Shown here: in pieces, positions 27,079 to 36,225 of the stretch
Layout: each line of letters begins with the position of its first letter
Position numbering within the stretch: the first letter of the stretch is position 1
NCBI GenBank assembly: GCA_024638965.1
Contig: JAHEJI010000007.1
Location: 1 to 60,681, forward strand
DNA length: 60,681 bases
Direction: 5' to 3'
Origin: Planctomycetaceae bacterium
Lineage (GTDB): Bacteria; Planctomycetota; Planctomycetia; Pirellulales; Pirellulaceae
Position numbers and translations under genes: made by a program
Notes under the pieces: model-generated
Seen by the model: the letters and a program-made list of their open reading frames with translations, nothing else
What the model was told of the DNA's origin: nothing
Database searches by the model: none

Positions 27079-29070
27079 TTAAATCGAATCGTATTCAACT
27101 TGGCACTCGGGCAGTGAACCCAGGAAGATTCGCCCATAAGTTTTGGTTTTGATCCGTGGATCCAACACCACCACGATTCCCGTATCTGTTTTGCTGCGGA
27201 TAAGTCGACCAAAACCCTGTTTGAACCTGATCACGGCTTCAGGAAGTTGGTAATCGTTAAACGGGTTGCCGCCTGCTTTGCGGATGGCTTCCAATCTTGC
27301 TTCCAGCAATGGCCGATCGGGCACACTAAAAGGCAGCTTGGTAATGATCACGTTTTGAAGCGCATCGCCCTGAACATCAACGCCTTGCCAGAAACTATCG
27401 GTACCGAACAAAACGCTGTGAGGATTGGCCTTGAATTTTTCCAACAGCTGCGTTCGCGAAATGCCGCCACCTTGGACGTAAAGCCCATATTCTTTATCGG
27501 TCAACCAGGATGTGAGATCCCTGACCGCCCGATTGAGAAAACTGTAACTCGTAAATAATACAAACGCGTGTCCATCGGTGCGTGACACAAACTGCTTGAT
27601 CGCCTGGATGCATTGTCGTTCATGTGTATCACGGTCTTCGGTTGGGTTGGCCATGTTCGTGACCAGAATCAAACGCGCCTGTTCGCTGTAATTGAACGGG
27701 CTTCCCAACTGTTTGGTGTCACATTGGGTGAGACCGACTTGTTTCTGAAAAAACTCAAACGATTGATCGCCTGTCGCCAGCGTGGCACTGGTCAAGATGC
27801 AACAATCGGTTTGATTGAACAGGTTTTCGCGAAGAGCTGGACCGATATCGATCGGGGCAGCATTGAGTTTGATATTTCGTTTTCCGTATCGATTCGTTGA
27901 CGACTCAACCCAATAGGCGGCACCTTCCAGTTCTTGTAATCGCCAGGTTTCGAGCTCCGTTGAAAGGACGAACAGACGATCCGAAGCCGAAACGAAGTCC
28001 TGTTTGTCAGCTGGGTCTCTTAATGGTTCACCAAGATTCTTGACTAAATCCGCCAAAGCTTCGAGGGATGGTGAGAGCGTATTGTTAATGATCCCCGGCT
28101 GGCGAATTCGCGTCGCACCATTGCGTGACTGGTCCTGATTGTTACGGGCGACCCAATTCATGATGTCGCCAAACATGTCATCTGTGGCAAGCTGACAGCG
28201 GATCACGGCTTTCTGGCCTTCGGCTGATTGATGATGAACCAGTAAACCTTTGTTGGTTGACTGGTTGTAAAGTTTTGAAAGGGCGTACTCGATTTGGCCA
28301 AGGGTCACACCAAGTCCCAGATGATCACTGGCCACATCTTGAATCGTATGGGCTTCATCCAGAATGACGGTGTCATAATCCGGCAAAATATTGACACCAA
28401 TCCGGCGCAGCGAAAGGTCGCTGAAAAACAGTGCGTGATTGACGATCAAGACATCAGCGTTTTGAAGTCGTTTTCGCGCCTTGAAGTAGTGGCAGTCTTC
28501 ATAGCTTGGACAATTTCGACCGAGGCAGTTGCCGCTGTCGCTTTGCACTTCATCCCAGACGGAGGGGAATACGCGCAGCTCCAAATCTGACCGGGAACCA
28601 TCCGTGGTCTTATTCGCCCACACACGAAGCTGTTGGATTTGTTCATGTTGATCTTCGCTTGAAAAAATCGAATCCGCGCGTTGTAATGCCTTTTTAAGAC
28701 GCCGGAGGCTGATGTAGTTGCCGCGACCCTTGGCAAGGACTGCCGAAAACTCCAGCGGGATGATACTGTTCAACAGCGGAATATCTTTGGATAGCAATTG
28801 TTCTTGCAGGCTGATCGTATGAGTCGAAACGACAATCCTGCGTTTGCCACCGTCTTTGGATTCCTGATTTTCGGCGAGGCTCAGAATTGCGGGAACCAGA
28901 TACCCGAAACTTTTTCCGACACCTGTACCGGCTTCCACGATGAGGTGTTTTTTTTTGGCGATCGCGTTGGCGACCGCGTCCGCCATCTCCAACTGCTGAA
29001 CACGATGCTCGTAGTTCGCGAGCCGTTTTGAAATAAGCTGGCCCGGACCAAGGATATCGTGAGAGTTCAT
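27079..29070 (-). CDS. dinG: DinG/XPD-family ATP-dependent DNA helicase
   Basis: A 663-residue superfamily 2 helicase. Walker A is [15 protein letters not shown], Walker B is VILDEAH, and motif VI is [13 protein letters not shown]. Four cysteines in the stretch containing [12 protein letters not shown] match the Fe-S cluster insert of XPD/DinG helicases. Length fits DinG/YoaA. These enzymes unwind 5' to 3' and act on R-loops and damaged replication forks. The ATG at 29070 is used, with a TTG at 29082 possible. It is a stand-alone gene. Confidence 0.93.
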   Translation of the reverse strand: MNSHDILGPGQLISKRLANYEHRVQQLEMADAVANAIAKKKHLIVEAGTGVGKSFGYLVPAILSLAENQESKDGGKRRIVVSTHTISLQEQLLSKDIPLLNSIIPLEFSAVLAKGRGNYISLRRLKKALQRADSIFSSEDQHEQIQQLRVWANKTTDGSRSDLELRVFPSVWDEVQSDSGNCLGRNCPSYEDCHYFKARKRLQNADVLIVNHALFFSDLSLRRIGVNILPDYDTVILDEAHTIQDVASDHLGLGVTLGQIEYALSKLYNQSTNKGLLVHHQSAEGQKAVIRCQLATDDMFGDIMNWVARNNQDQSRNGATRIRQPGIINNTLSPSLEALADLVKNLGEPLRDPADKQDFVSASDRLFVLSTELETWRLQELEGAAYWVESSTNRYGKRNIKLNAAPIDIGPALRENLFNQTDCCILTSATLATGDQSFEFFQKQVGLTQCDTKQLGSPFNYSEQARLILVTNMANPTEDRDTHERQCIQAIKQFVSRTDGHAFVLFTSYSFLNRAVRDLTSWLTDKEYGLYVQGGGISRTQLLEKFKANPHSVLFGTDSFWQGVDVQGDALQNVIITKLPFSVPDRPLLEARLEAIRKAGGNPFNDYQLPEAVIRFKQGFGRLIRSKTDTGIVVVLDPRIKTKTYGRIFLGSLPECQVEYDSI

Positions 29071-29179
29071 TAATCTGTTCAAACGGCTAATTCCGTGGAC
29101 GACACCTGAGGCGCGCTAATCCGCACAAGCGGTTGACGTGCGAAAGGCGGCTTTTGTCGAACCATTCTAGGGCTTTAGG

Positions 29180-29340
29180 CCAATACCGTTCAATGGAGCA
29201 AGGAATTAGCCAAAGTCATTCTGAGGAAGCTTGAGCGACCGGAGAATCTCATGCAAAAACACGAGAGATCCTTCAGTCGCCTAGGCTCCTTCAGGATGAG
29301 TTAACCGTTTTCGATCTCCTTGGGCAGTATTGGGCGTAAA
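29180..29340. repeat. Interspersed imperfect inverted-repeat element
   Basis: Two arms of about 35 bp face each other at 29217-29300: TCATTCTGAGGAAGCTTGAG leads the left arm, and CCTAGGCTCCTTCAGGATGA ends the right arm. The outer ends (CCAATACCG near 29180, CAGTATTGG near 29325) are also inverted. Related sequence occurs at 55118-55230, 48398-48480 and 42264-42309. There is no coding capacity, so it is a MITE-like or REP-like intergenic element in the 364-bp gap upstream of the zincin gene. Confidence 0.7.
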
Positions 29341-29434
29341 GGCAAAGATCGTCGACGCTTAGCGGCGAACTCCAAACTCCCGGGTGACATTTACGTCGAC
29401 CGAGATTATCTTTGAGTCGTTAATCAAATAGCCC

Positions 29435-29869
29435 ATGATTTCGAAACGTTGCATGCCTGAAGCTTTCCCCAACCTATTCCCGGCTTCTCAAATGAACGAC
29501 CCGGAAATTGAGCCGCTTCTCCAACGCGTTTTGTATGTTTTGAATCAATTGCCAGTTCCTGTGCAACGTGACTTTCTGGACGATTTGCATTTTCGAGTTT
29601 CGCTCGACGAATTCGAACCGGGCAAAGGCCGCACGGTCTTGATGCCCACGCTGAACCCGAGCGGCTATGAAAGTCGGTGTGTTGTCCTGAAGCCGCGATT
29701 AGCAAGCTGCCGCGAAGATTTTGCGTTCTATATCATTGCGCACGAATTCGCTCACGCATACTTAAGGAACGGAGGTTGGCGGAACATCACAGATCGGGAA
29801 GAAGCCGCTGATGCTCTGGCGGCGAGTTGGGGATTTGTCCGACCGCGGTCAATGTTTTGGCGCTGGTAG
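29435..29869 (+). CDS. Small zincin-like protein (HExxH), function unknown
   Basis: A 144-residue soluble protein. The segment YIIAHEFAHAYLRNGG carries a HExxH metal motif at 103-107, and a glutamate pair follows at 122-123 in REEAADALAASWGF, the usual spacing for a third zinc ligand. This layout recalls ImmA/IrrE- and SprT-like metallopeptidases but lacks their other domains. No toxin-antitoxin partner is adjacent. It lies between repeat elements, so it may be a mobile or recently acquired gene, or simply isolated. The start could also be the ATG at 29453. Confidence 0.7.
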   Translation: MISKRCMPEAFPNLFPASQMNDPEIEPLLQRVLYVLNQLPVPVQRDFLDDLHFRVSLDEFEPGKGRTVLMPTLNPSGYESRCVVLKPRLASCREDFAFYIIAHEFAHAYLRNGGWRNITDREEAADALAASWGFVRPRSMFWRW

Positions 29870-30019
29870 AAAGTGACCATCGCCAACTGAAGTTTGGGCT
29901 GGCTGGACAGAGCCAGTTTCGGCCCGGACGCCGACAATACGGGCCCGCAAACACTAATTCTTATTGTTGACGCTGCATTTAGCGCTAAGCAGCATTTAAT
30001 GGCTTTCGCCGCAAAAACA

Positions 30020-30101
30020 GTAGGTCCGTTTGTCCCAAACGGACAGAAACCGGCCGTTTCGGCCGTTTCGGCCGGTGCGAGTCTGGGACAGACTCGCCTA
30101 C
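30020..30101. repeat. BIME: two inverted REP hairpins of different stem sequence
   Basis: Left REP (forward, 30020-30044): GTAG, arm GTCCGTTTG, loop TCC, arm CAAACGGAC. Right REP (reverse, 30101-30077): GTAG, arm GCGAGTCTG, loop TCC, arm CAGACTCGC. Both have a perfect 9-bp stem. The stem of the right copy is that of hairpin B in the arrays around the RAYT gene. Between them a 9-bp motif GGCCGTTTC is repeated. Confidence 0.9.
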
Positions 30102-30135
30102 TGATTTAATAAACGCCAATACTGCCGACCGAACT

Positions 30136-30948
30136 CTACGCCGCGTGACCGGCATTGATAACCGGATTGGTTTCTGACTCGCTACACAGCACGACCATCA
30201 GGTTACTTACCATCGCGGCTTTCTGGTTTTCGTTCATGTCGATGATATTGCCTTCCTTCAGATGTTCGAGAGCCATCTCGACCATGCTGACGGCGCCTTC
30301 CACGATTCGGGCGCGGGCATCAATAATCGCCTCGGCCTGTTGACGTCTGAGCATCGCACCTGCAATCTCAGAAGCGTAGGCCAGGTGGCTGATGCGTACT
30401 TCAAGGACTTCGACACCTGCCATGGCTAATCGTTGAGTTAGCTCATTCTGCAGTTCGTCGTTAATGTCCTCCGAATCGCCTCGTAGCGACGTCTGGCCTG
30501 CTTCGGCGGCATCGTATGGATGCTTGGATGCAACCGTTCGTAACGCCGATTCCGTTTGAACCTCGACGTAGGACTCATAATCTTGAACATCGAAAGCCGC
30601 TTGCGCCGTATTGCTAACTCGCCAGACAACCACAGTTCCGATTTCAATCGGGTTGCCGCGGAGATCGTTGACTTTGAGTTTTTCACTGTTGAAGTTATTC
30701 ACTCGCAACGAAATGTTACGCCGCTCGGTGAATGGGTTGACCCACCAGAGACCTTGTTGATTAATTGTGCCGATGTAGTTGCCGAACAACAAAACGATTT
30801 TGCTTTGATTCGGCCTTACAAGTGTCAGGCCGCACAAGATGAAGATGCCGATTACAACAGGGCAAAGGACAATGCCCAAAATCAGCATCGGAATTCCGCT
30901 CACAGGGCTGCTGATAATTTTTTCTTTGGTTGGTTGAACGATTTTCAT
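30136..30948 (-). CDS. SPFH/band 7 (prohibitin/stomatin-like) membrane protein
   Basis: A 270-residue protein. A hydrophobic segment at about residues 18-45 (GIPMLILGIVLCPVVIGIFILCGL) anchors it. The band 7 domain follows: VRPNQSKIVLLFGNYIGTINQQGLWWVNPF, then VNDLRGNPIEIGTVVVWRV and ALRTVASKHPYD. The helical end (LRRQQAEAIIDARARIVEGAVSM) is the oligomerisation region. Such proteins form membrane scaffolds. The ATG at 30948 has CGGAGC about 8 bases upstream; 16 earlier codons are discarded. No NfeD gene is adjacent. Confidence 0.9.
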   Translation of the reverse strand: MKIVQPTKEKIISSPVSGIPMLILGIVLCPVVIGIFILCGLTLVRPNQSKIVLLFGNYIGTINQQGLWWVNPFTERRNISLRVNNFNSEKLKVNDLRGNPIEIGTVVVWRVSNTAQAAFDVQDYESYVEVQTESALRTVASKHPYDAAEAGQTSLRGDSEDINDELQNELTQRLAMAGVEVLEVRISHLAYASEIAGAMLRRQQAEAIIDARARIVEGAVSMVEMALEHLKEGNIIDMNENQKAAMVSNLMVVLCSESETNPVINAGHAA

Positions 30949-31813
30949 GCTATTTGCTCCGACAAAGGGCCACAAAACCCACTTGGCGAGTTTCAACTCG
31001 CCGATTATTGCTCGTGATGTTTAAACGGTATTCGCCAATAAGTGATTTTTATTGCCATAATCCGGTGCGGATTTAGAGGCGATAACGCAGTGAAGAAGCA
31101 CAGGCCGAGCCATTCGATGGAGTGAAATCCCGACCGGATTAGAAGCCAACGGTGTTAGCGCAATCGATGACCAAAACAACAAATCAATCGTCTTGAGGCG
31201 ATTCAAACAAATTGTCGAAACAGCTTTCCATCGAGGCATTCGATTTCTGTGTTCTGCTGGCCTTCGCGCAGTTCAATCGTCTCCAAGACTGTTGGCATAC
31301 GAGTTCGTCGAGTTTTAATCGTTTTCGTCTTCAATCGGCATTTGTCTTCTGTGGTCGGATCGTTATTGCTGCGTGAGGCGATGTCCCCAAGGGGTGTGCA
31401 AATGGGGACATGAACTCCTTGAAAATGACCCTCCAGCCTCTCAATCTGAGACATTGTTCTCGTAACGAGATGCGTTTGGGGTCGGACTGGCGGGCAAAAA
31501 TACCGAAAAAACAGGCTTTCCCAAAAGTTCCGACGATTGGCATACGGGTTGCAGTATTGAGGATCGGAGCCAGTGACGATTTCTTCATCTTGATCTCCCG
31601 AAGCATTGCCTCCTTTATCATTGGCTCCAACTTGCCTCATGTATGTTTGTCGCTCGATTGTTCGACAAACAAAAGCCGGTAACCCGACCACCTCACGGTA
31701 ACGTCGCTCTTCAGGGTTGCTGGCTTTTTCTTGCGCATCCTCGATACGAGCGGCGAGAAGACAGCGATTTTTTCTCTGGCTTCTCGCCACTCGTCGTCTT
31801 GCCTTCTCGACTC
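30949..31813. other. 865-bp interval with no confident gene
   Basis: The space between the SPFH and thiolase genes. A long minus-strand frame (31203-31988) runs out of phase through the thiolase 3' end and is not believed. The only ORF with a ribosome binding site is at 31331-31588 and is listed separately. No RNA gene or tandem repeat was recognised. Confidence 0.5.
31331..31588 (-). CDS. Small candidate ORF, basic, unknown
   Basis: An 85-residue frame starting MKKSSLAPILN, with GGGAGA about 6 bases upstream. It is basic and has no clear signal peptide, domain or membrane helix. It is supported only by the ribosome binding site and its position in an otherwise empty interval; it may be noncoding. 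Confidence 0.2.
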   Translation of the reverse strand: MKKSSLAPILNTATRMPIVGTFGKACFFGIFARQSDPKRISLREQCLRLRGWRVIFKEFMSPFAHPLGTSPHAAITIRPQKTNAD

Positions 31814-32947
31814 TCAAATCTTCACCCACCGGAACAGGATTGACATGCCTTGCCCGCCACCCACACAGAGTGTCGCAATCCCAAGCGCGCCCACTTCGCC
31901 AATCTGTTTCAGTCGATCGTGAAGCGTCATCACCAATCGCAGGCCGCTGGCACCCAACGGATGACCGAGCGCCATCGCGCCGCCCCAAGCGTTAATTCGG
32001 TCAATTGGAATCCCAAGTTCTTCCACCGAGGCAAGAACTTGAATGGCAAACGCTTCGTTGATTTCGAATGCCGCCACATCGGCTGACGTAAGTCCGTTTC
32101 GCTCAAAGATCCTTTGTGATGCCGGGACCGGACCCATTCCCATAAGTTCAGGGGGCACGTGAGCCACTTGAGCATCGATGATTTCAAGCCCACCGGTCAC
32201 TCCGAGCTCTTTCGCCAAACGGGCTTCTACGACCCAGCCGCTAGTCGCTCCATCGGTCAACGGTGAACTGGTTGCTGCCGTCACGGAACCGTCTTCTTTG
32301 AAAGCGGGTTTGAGGCTGGCCATCTTTTCGCGATTGACGGGATAGCGAATGAATTCGTCTTTGTCGATCAAGAAGGGGTGAATCTGTTCGGCGTACCAGC
32401 CATTTTCGTAAGCTTTGAAAGCGAGCGTGTGACTTCGCTCTGCAAGGTCTTCTTGTTTTTCTCGGATCAGTAGAGGGTATAATGAGGCAACTCGTTCGGC
32501 AGTATCACCCATGGGTATGTATGCGAATGGATTCGCCGCTTTGATTCGATCGGACTCGGAAAAGTTCGCGCCCCGACGCGGAATACGGCTCATCGCCTCA
32601 ATGCCGGCCGCCAAAAAACACGACCCCCAACCCGCCACGATTCGGGACGCCGCGATCGCAACCGCTTCCAAGCTGCTGGCGCAAAGTCGGTTAACTGTTG
32701 TGCCCGGCACATCCAAACCAACTCCCAACGCCGCCATTCGTCCCACGTTGTAGCCCTGTTCGTGTTCGGGATAAGCACATCCAACGATCAGGTCTTCGGG
32801 ACCACGATTCCAAAGTGCCGGATGCTTGGCCGATTGGGCCGAGAGAAGTTCAACAAGTAGATCGTCCGCTCGTACATCTTTGTATGCGCCTTTGAAGGCG
32901 CGGCCAAATGGCGAGCGAAGTCCGGCGGTGAAAATGGGTCGATTCAT
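31814..32947 (-). CDS. Thiolase (acetyl-CoA acyltransferase/acetyltransferase)
   Basis: A 377-residue thiolase. The nucleophile Cys89 lies in VNRLCASSLEA, NEAF is at 297-300, the active histidine is in GGAMALGHPLGASG (about 329), and the second cysteine is in TLCVGGGQG (about 361). It cleaves 3-ketoacyl-CoA, or condenses acetyl-CoA; degradative or biosynthetic use cannot be decided from sequence. It is last in a minus-strand cluster with two CoA-transferase subunits, which suggests acetoacetate or 3-keto acid use: CoA transfer gives acetoacetyl-CoA and the thiolase splits it. Confidence 0.93.
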   Translation of the reverse strand: MNRPIFTAGLRSPFGRAFKGAYKDVRADDLLVELLSAQSAKHPALWNRGPEDLIVGCAYPEHEQGYNVGRMAALGVGLDVPGTTVNRLCASSLEAVAIAASRIVAGWGSCFLAAGIEAMSRIPRRGANFSESDRIKAANPFAYIPMGDTAERVASLYPLLIREKQEDLAERSHTLAFKAYENGWYAEQIHPFLIDKDEFIRYPVNREKMASLKPAFKEDGSVTAATSSPLTDGATSGWVVEARLAKELGVTGGLEIIDAQVAHVPPELMGMGPVPASQRIFERNGLTSADVAAFEINEAFAIQVLASVEELGIPIDRINAWGGAMALGHPLGASGLRLVMTLHDRLKQIGEVGALGIATLCVGGGQGMSILFRWVKI

Positions 32948-33021
32948 GACGTTAAGAAACCAGTTTGTGTGGCAAGATTCATATTTATAAACGCCCTGCT
33001 CACAATGTCGCAGAGGGCATA

Positions 33022-33639
33022 TTAGCTGAATTGACCGTTTTTCAGAAACCGAACAACAAGCTTGGCTACCTTGGGTCGAACCAGCAGACCGTTGTGTCCG
33101 CTGAATGGACGAATGTAATCGACTTCGCCCTCAACATGGCCGCTCTCGATCGGTATCACAAAATCATAGGAACCAGCGATCGTGCCGATCTGCGGGCCCT
33201 CGATATTGGGAAGTTGGTTGACAAAACTGGTGGAGTGATTCGATACCTGGGCTAGCGATTTAACGAACCACAGACCGCGTCGCGAAAACCAAGACGCGTT
33301 AGGTGATCCTTTTTGCGGCGTGCCCAACATCACAACTCGCTTGACAAACTCCGGACAACCTTCGGGTTCGTTGGCCAAGGCGTGCCTGGTCACAATTCCG
33401 CCCAAACTATGAGCGACAATGTGGATTTCGGACCAACGTTGCTGGTTTCGCAATTCGAATAGAAAATTTCGGAATCTATTTCCATGGTGCTGGATGTCAC
33501 GAAAACAACTTGCATAGCCAAAACATTTTGTTTCGAAACCAGCTCGTTGAGCCCACCAGGCCAACGGCCACATCGTTGCCCGACCGGATGCAATTCCATG
33601 AATCAAGACGACCAGGGCTTTGTCGGATTGGGTTGTCAT
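33022..33639 (-). CDS. Lipase-like alpha/beta hydrolase
   Basis: A 205-residue hydrolase of the triacylglycerol lipase/PGAP1-like type. The oxyanion segment is LVVLIHGIASGR, the nucleophile elbow is IVAHSLGGIVTRHAL, and a late SGHNGLL should carry the catalytic histidine. No signal peptide. The ATG at 33639 is used; eight earlier codons from a TTG are possible. It follows the CoA-transferase beta gene by 39 bp and may be co-transcribed; a metabolic link is not evident. Confidence 0.82.
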   Translation of the reverse strand: MTTQSDKALVVLIHGIASGRATMWPLAWWAQRAGFETKCFGYASCFRDIQHHGNRFRNFLFELRNQQRWSEIHIVAHSLGGIVTRHALANEPEGCPEFVKRVVMLGTPQKGSPNASWFSRRGLWFVKSLAQVSNHSTSFVNQLPNIEGPQIGTIAGSYDFVIPIESGHVEGEVDYIRPFSGHNGLLVRPKVAKLVVRFLKNGQFS

Positions 33640-33678
33640 GGGATTCACGATGAAGTTAGTCAACGAAGAAATGCCGGC

Positions 33679-34329
33679 TTACACCAGCAGCCCTTCATCC
33701 AAGCCGAGGTCATCTCTTGCAACACCTTCGGCAAGCTTTTCAACGCAAAAGGAATTGCCAGTTGGAGCAAAAATTCCCAGATCGGTAACGATTTTGTGGA
33801 CTACGTTTTTTCCGGTCAGTGGCAGCGTGCAACGGTGAAGCAATTTGACGTCCCCGTTTTTTGAAAAATGAGTCAGCATCACGATGATTTGTTTTGCACC
33901 ATGAACGAGATCCATCGCACCGCCCATGCCCGTAACTTTTTTGCCTGGAATCATCCAGTTGGCGAGGCTCCCTTCGGCGTCAACCTGCATCCCGCCAAGT
34001 ATGCAAACGTCGATATGCCCGCCTCGAATCATGCCAAAACTGGTGGCGCTGTCGAAATAACTTGCTCCTCGTTTAACCGAAATTGTTTCTTTACCTGCGT
34101 TGATCAAAGTTGGCGAAACCGATTCTTTTGTAGGTCGGCCGCTCACGCCCAGCACACCGTTTTCGGAATGAATCCAGATGTTTTTGCTGGGCGGAATTCG
34201 CTCAGCAACGAGAGTTGGGATGCCGATGCCGAGGTTTAGACTCGATCCATCTTCCAGCATGGCAATGACTTCGTCCGCCATTTCGTTTTTTGACCAGCGG
34301 TCAGGTTTATCGTTCACGAGGTTTCGCAA
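33679..34329 (-). CDS. scoB: 3-oxoacid CoA-transferase subunit B
   Basis: A 216-residue beta subunit. The active-site glutamate lies in IHSENGVLGVSG, and MIRGGHIDVCILGGMQVD with NWMIPGKKVTGMGGAMDLV are family signatures. With subunit A (36226-36924) it transfers CoA from succinyl-CoA or an acyl-CoA to acetoacetate or a similar acid. The two subunits are usually adjacent and overlapping; here they are split by the aminomutase gene and repeats. The start is uncertain (TTG at 34329, GTG at 34317). Confidence 0.92.
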   Translation of the reverse strand: MRNLVNDKPDRWSKNEMADEVIAMLEDGSSLNLGIGIPTLVAERIPPSKNIWIHSENGVLGVSGRPTKESVSPTLINAGKETISVKRGASYFDSATSFGMIRGGHIDVCILGGMQVDAEGSLANWMIPGKKVTGMGGAMDLVHGAKQIIVMLTHFSKNGDVKLLHRCTLPLTGKNVVHKIVTDLGIFAPTGNSFCVEKLAEGVARDDLGLDEGLLV

Positions 34330-34375
34330 TCATGGTTTGAACAAATAAGTAGCCGTGCGCGGAAGTGATACGCAA

Positions 34376-34400
34376 CAACAATTGAGACAATTGTGGCTAC
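34376..34400 (-). repeat. Single REP hairpin (AATTG-type stem)
   Basis: On the minus strand: foot GTAG, arm CCACAATTG, loop TCT, arm CAATTGTTG, with one mismatch in the stem. It shares the foot, stem length and loop-closing TG/CA with the arrays around the RAYT gene. It lies between the kamA-like gene and scoB, so it is within a likely transcript. Confidence 0.8.
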
Positions 34401-34416
34401 ACTACACGAAATACCA

Positions 34417-35823
34417 CTATTTCGAAACATGATACGTTTTCTCAAGCCGTTCGCTGATCTTTTCGCGTTCACTGGCTCCAAGCTCAGAATCGACCTTACT
34501 AATTGCATCAAAGACCATTCTCTCACGACTAGCAGAATCACTCCAACGCTTGTTCGCTGCTGCGTCCAATTTACATAACGGATCGAAGTAGACGAAAAGT
34601 TCATTCGGCTTGACATTGGGGGCTCGCCAAATTGAGATGCCATTTTCTGTATCGTAATACTCATAAGATGCGACGTGTCGTTTTCCACCGCCGCCCGGTG
34701 CATCGCAAACGAAGGTTGGTACGTTAAACCCGGCGGTAATTCCGCGAACCTGTTTTTCGAGTTCGACACCTTGACCAAGGGTTGTGCGAAGATGTTCACA
34801 GCCTGGAACCATGTCATGGATGTAGACGTAATAGGGTTGGATGTTCATGTACGAAAGACTTTTTGTGAGGCTCATCATCACATTCTCATCACTGTTAACG
34901 CCTTCTTGCAAAACTGCCTGATTGCGAACGATGACCCCTTCCGCGAATAAGCGATCCATTGCGTTTTTGCTCCACTGAGTAACCTCGATGGGTGAAGAAA
35001 AATGCGTGTGGATCACAACTTGTTGGCCACGAGACTGTCCCAGTCTGTGCATTTCCAGAAATGCTTCCATCCAGCTTTCGTCAGTTGTGATTTTTTGTGG
35101 CAGGATCGCGATGCCTTTGGTCGCGTAACGTATTCGCCGGATATGGTCGATACCCAACAACCTTTCACCAATATGTCGGATGTGTTTGGCGGTCATGTTG
35201 AACGCATCACCACCCGAGATGACAACGTCTTCGATTTGCGGCGTTTCCTCGATGTATTGGAGTGCAGTTTCCCACTTTGCCGCGTTTGCACCGTACGTGT
35301 GTTTCTCTACGGCATCGGTTGAACCGCCGATAATGCGGCTACGCGTGCAATACGAGCAATAAACCGGGCACGTCGTCAGCGGCAAAAAGAGGACTTTGTC
35401 GGGATAACGATGTGTCAACATGGGTACCGGCGAGTCAACATCCTCGTAAAGCGAGTCTGCCAAATAGTACGGATGATCTGGCAGCATCTGAGATGCAAGT
35501 GGCAAAAATTGTTTGCGGAGCGGGTCCTCGATCGGATTGTCCCAGTCGATCAGAGCGAAAACATATGGCGTGATCCGAATGTTCATCGGGGCTATCCGAA
35601 GACCAGCTTCGATGTCAGCAATGAGTTTATCGCTGATTCGCTCGCCGAGAACTTCTTTGACTTCCTTTAGTTTCTTGACGCTGTTTTTCGCTTGCCACAA
35701 GTAATTGCCAAAATCTTCGCGCGAAACATCTTTCCATCCAGGAATCTCTTGCCAAAACTCGTCGTCTCGAAATTCGCGATGCTCAAGTGAAAATGCGGCG
35801 GAACGTGGTTCGGATTGAATCAT
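34417..35823 (-). CDS. kamA: Lysine 2,3-aminomutase family radical SAM enzyme
   Basis: A 468-residue radical SAM and PLP enzyme. The cluster motif is CPVYCSYC (Cys152, 156, 159). The PLP lysine is Lys381 in DAPGGGGKRHVASY. Length fits KamA rather than the shorter EpmB. KamA moves the alpha-amino group of lysine to the beta carbon. In clostridial KamA two aspartates hold the substrate epsilon-amino group. The second is kept here (YIHDMVPG, about Asp337), but the first, in GVND, is replaced by serine (GVNSDENV, Ser311), so lysine specificity is not certain. The gene lies between the two CoA-transferase subunits. No kamDE, kdd, kce or kal genes are present. Confidence 0.9.
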   Translation of the reverse strand: MIQSEPRSAAFSLEHREFRDDEFWQEIPGWKDVSREDFGNYLWQAKNSVKKLKEVKEVLGERISDKLIADIEAGLRIAPMNIRITPYVFALIDWDNPIEDPLRKQFLPLASQMLPDHPYYLADSLYEDVDSPVPMLTHRYPDKVLFLPLTTCPVYCSYCTRSRIIGGSTDAVEKHTYGANAAKWETALQYIEETPQIEDVVISGGDAFNMTAKHIRHIGERLLGIDHIRRIRYATKGIAILPQKITTDESWMEAFLEMHRLGQSRGQQVVIHTHFSSPIEVTQWSKNAMDRLFAEGVIVRNQAVLQEGVNSDENVMMSLTKSLSYMNIQPYYVYIHDMVPGCEHLRTTLGQGVELEKQVRGITAGFNVPTFVCDAPGGGGKRHVASYEYYDTENGISIWRAPNVKPNELFVYFDPLCKLDAAANKRWSDSASRERMVFDAISKVDSELGASEREKISERLEKTYHVSK

Positions 35824-36225
35824 GAGACTTAATTACAACAAAATAGAGCTTTGCAGATTAACAAATGGGACGGCGGGGACATTTTGATCGCACGCTAGCG
35901 AGCACAAGTTTGAAGCATTCGTACAATTCAATAGCGAAAATGGTGGCACCAGCTGAGGCTGGGCTAGGCTAGTAGTCGGCCGCAGCTTGGTTTTCGGATT
36001 GAACGTCGTGGACGAGGCGACGAGTCCTTTGACAAAACCGTTGTATTGAGGACTCGTCGCCTCGTCCACTACCCGAAAAGTGAGTTGCGTTTGACTACTA
36101 GTGAGAATCGACGAATTTGTCTTTGGTCGTAACGTCCAATCAATGAAGTTTAGTTATCGCGGCCCGATCGGAACAGCCAGATTTGTAGTTCCGCGACTTG
36201 ATGTCGCACAATCGTAGAATTTGAA
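35824..36225. other. 402-bp repeat-rich interval between kamA and scoA
   Basis: It contains a long perfect hairpin (separate entry) and a short GTAG-footed hairpin at 36185-36211: GCGAC and GTCGC arms around TTGAT. No gene or RNA was recognised. The interval splits an otherwise same-strand gene cluster and may contain a terminator or an internal promoter. Confidence 0.6.
36008..36072. repeat. Long perfect inverted repeat (21-bp arms)
   Basis: Arms at 36008-36028 and 36049-36069 are exact reverse complements, beginning GTGGACGAGGCGACGAG. The loop is 20 nt. On the minus strand the element begins with GTAG, as in the shorter REPs, but the stem is much longer and the loop does not have the TCC/TCT form. 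Confidence 0.85.

Noticed and set aside
31203..31988. 261-residue minus-strand ORF
   Set aside because: It overlaps the thiolase 3' end in another frame, is rich in Arg and Cys, and has no domain or ribosome binding site.
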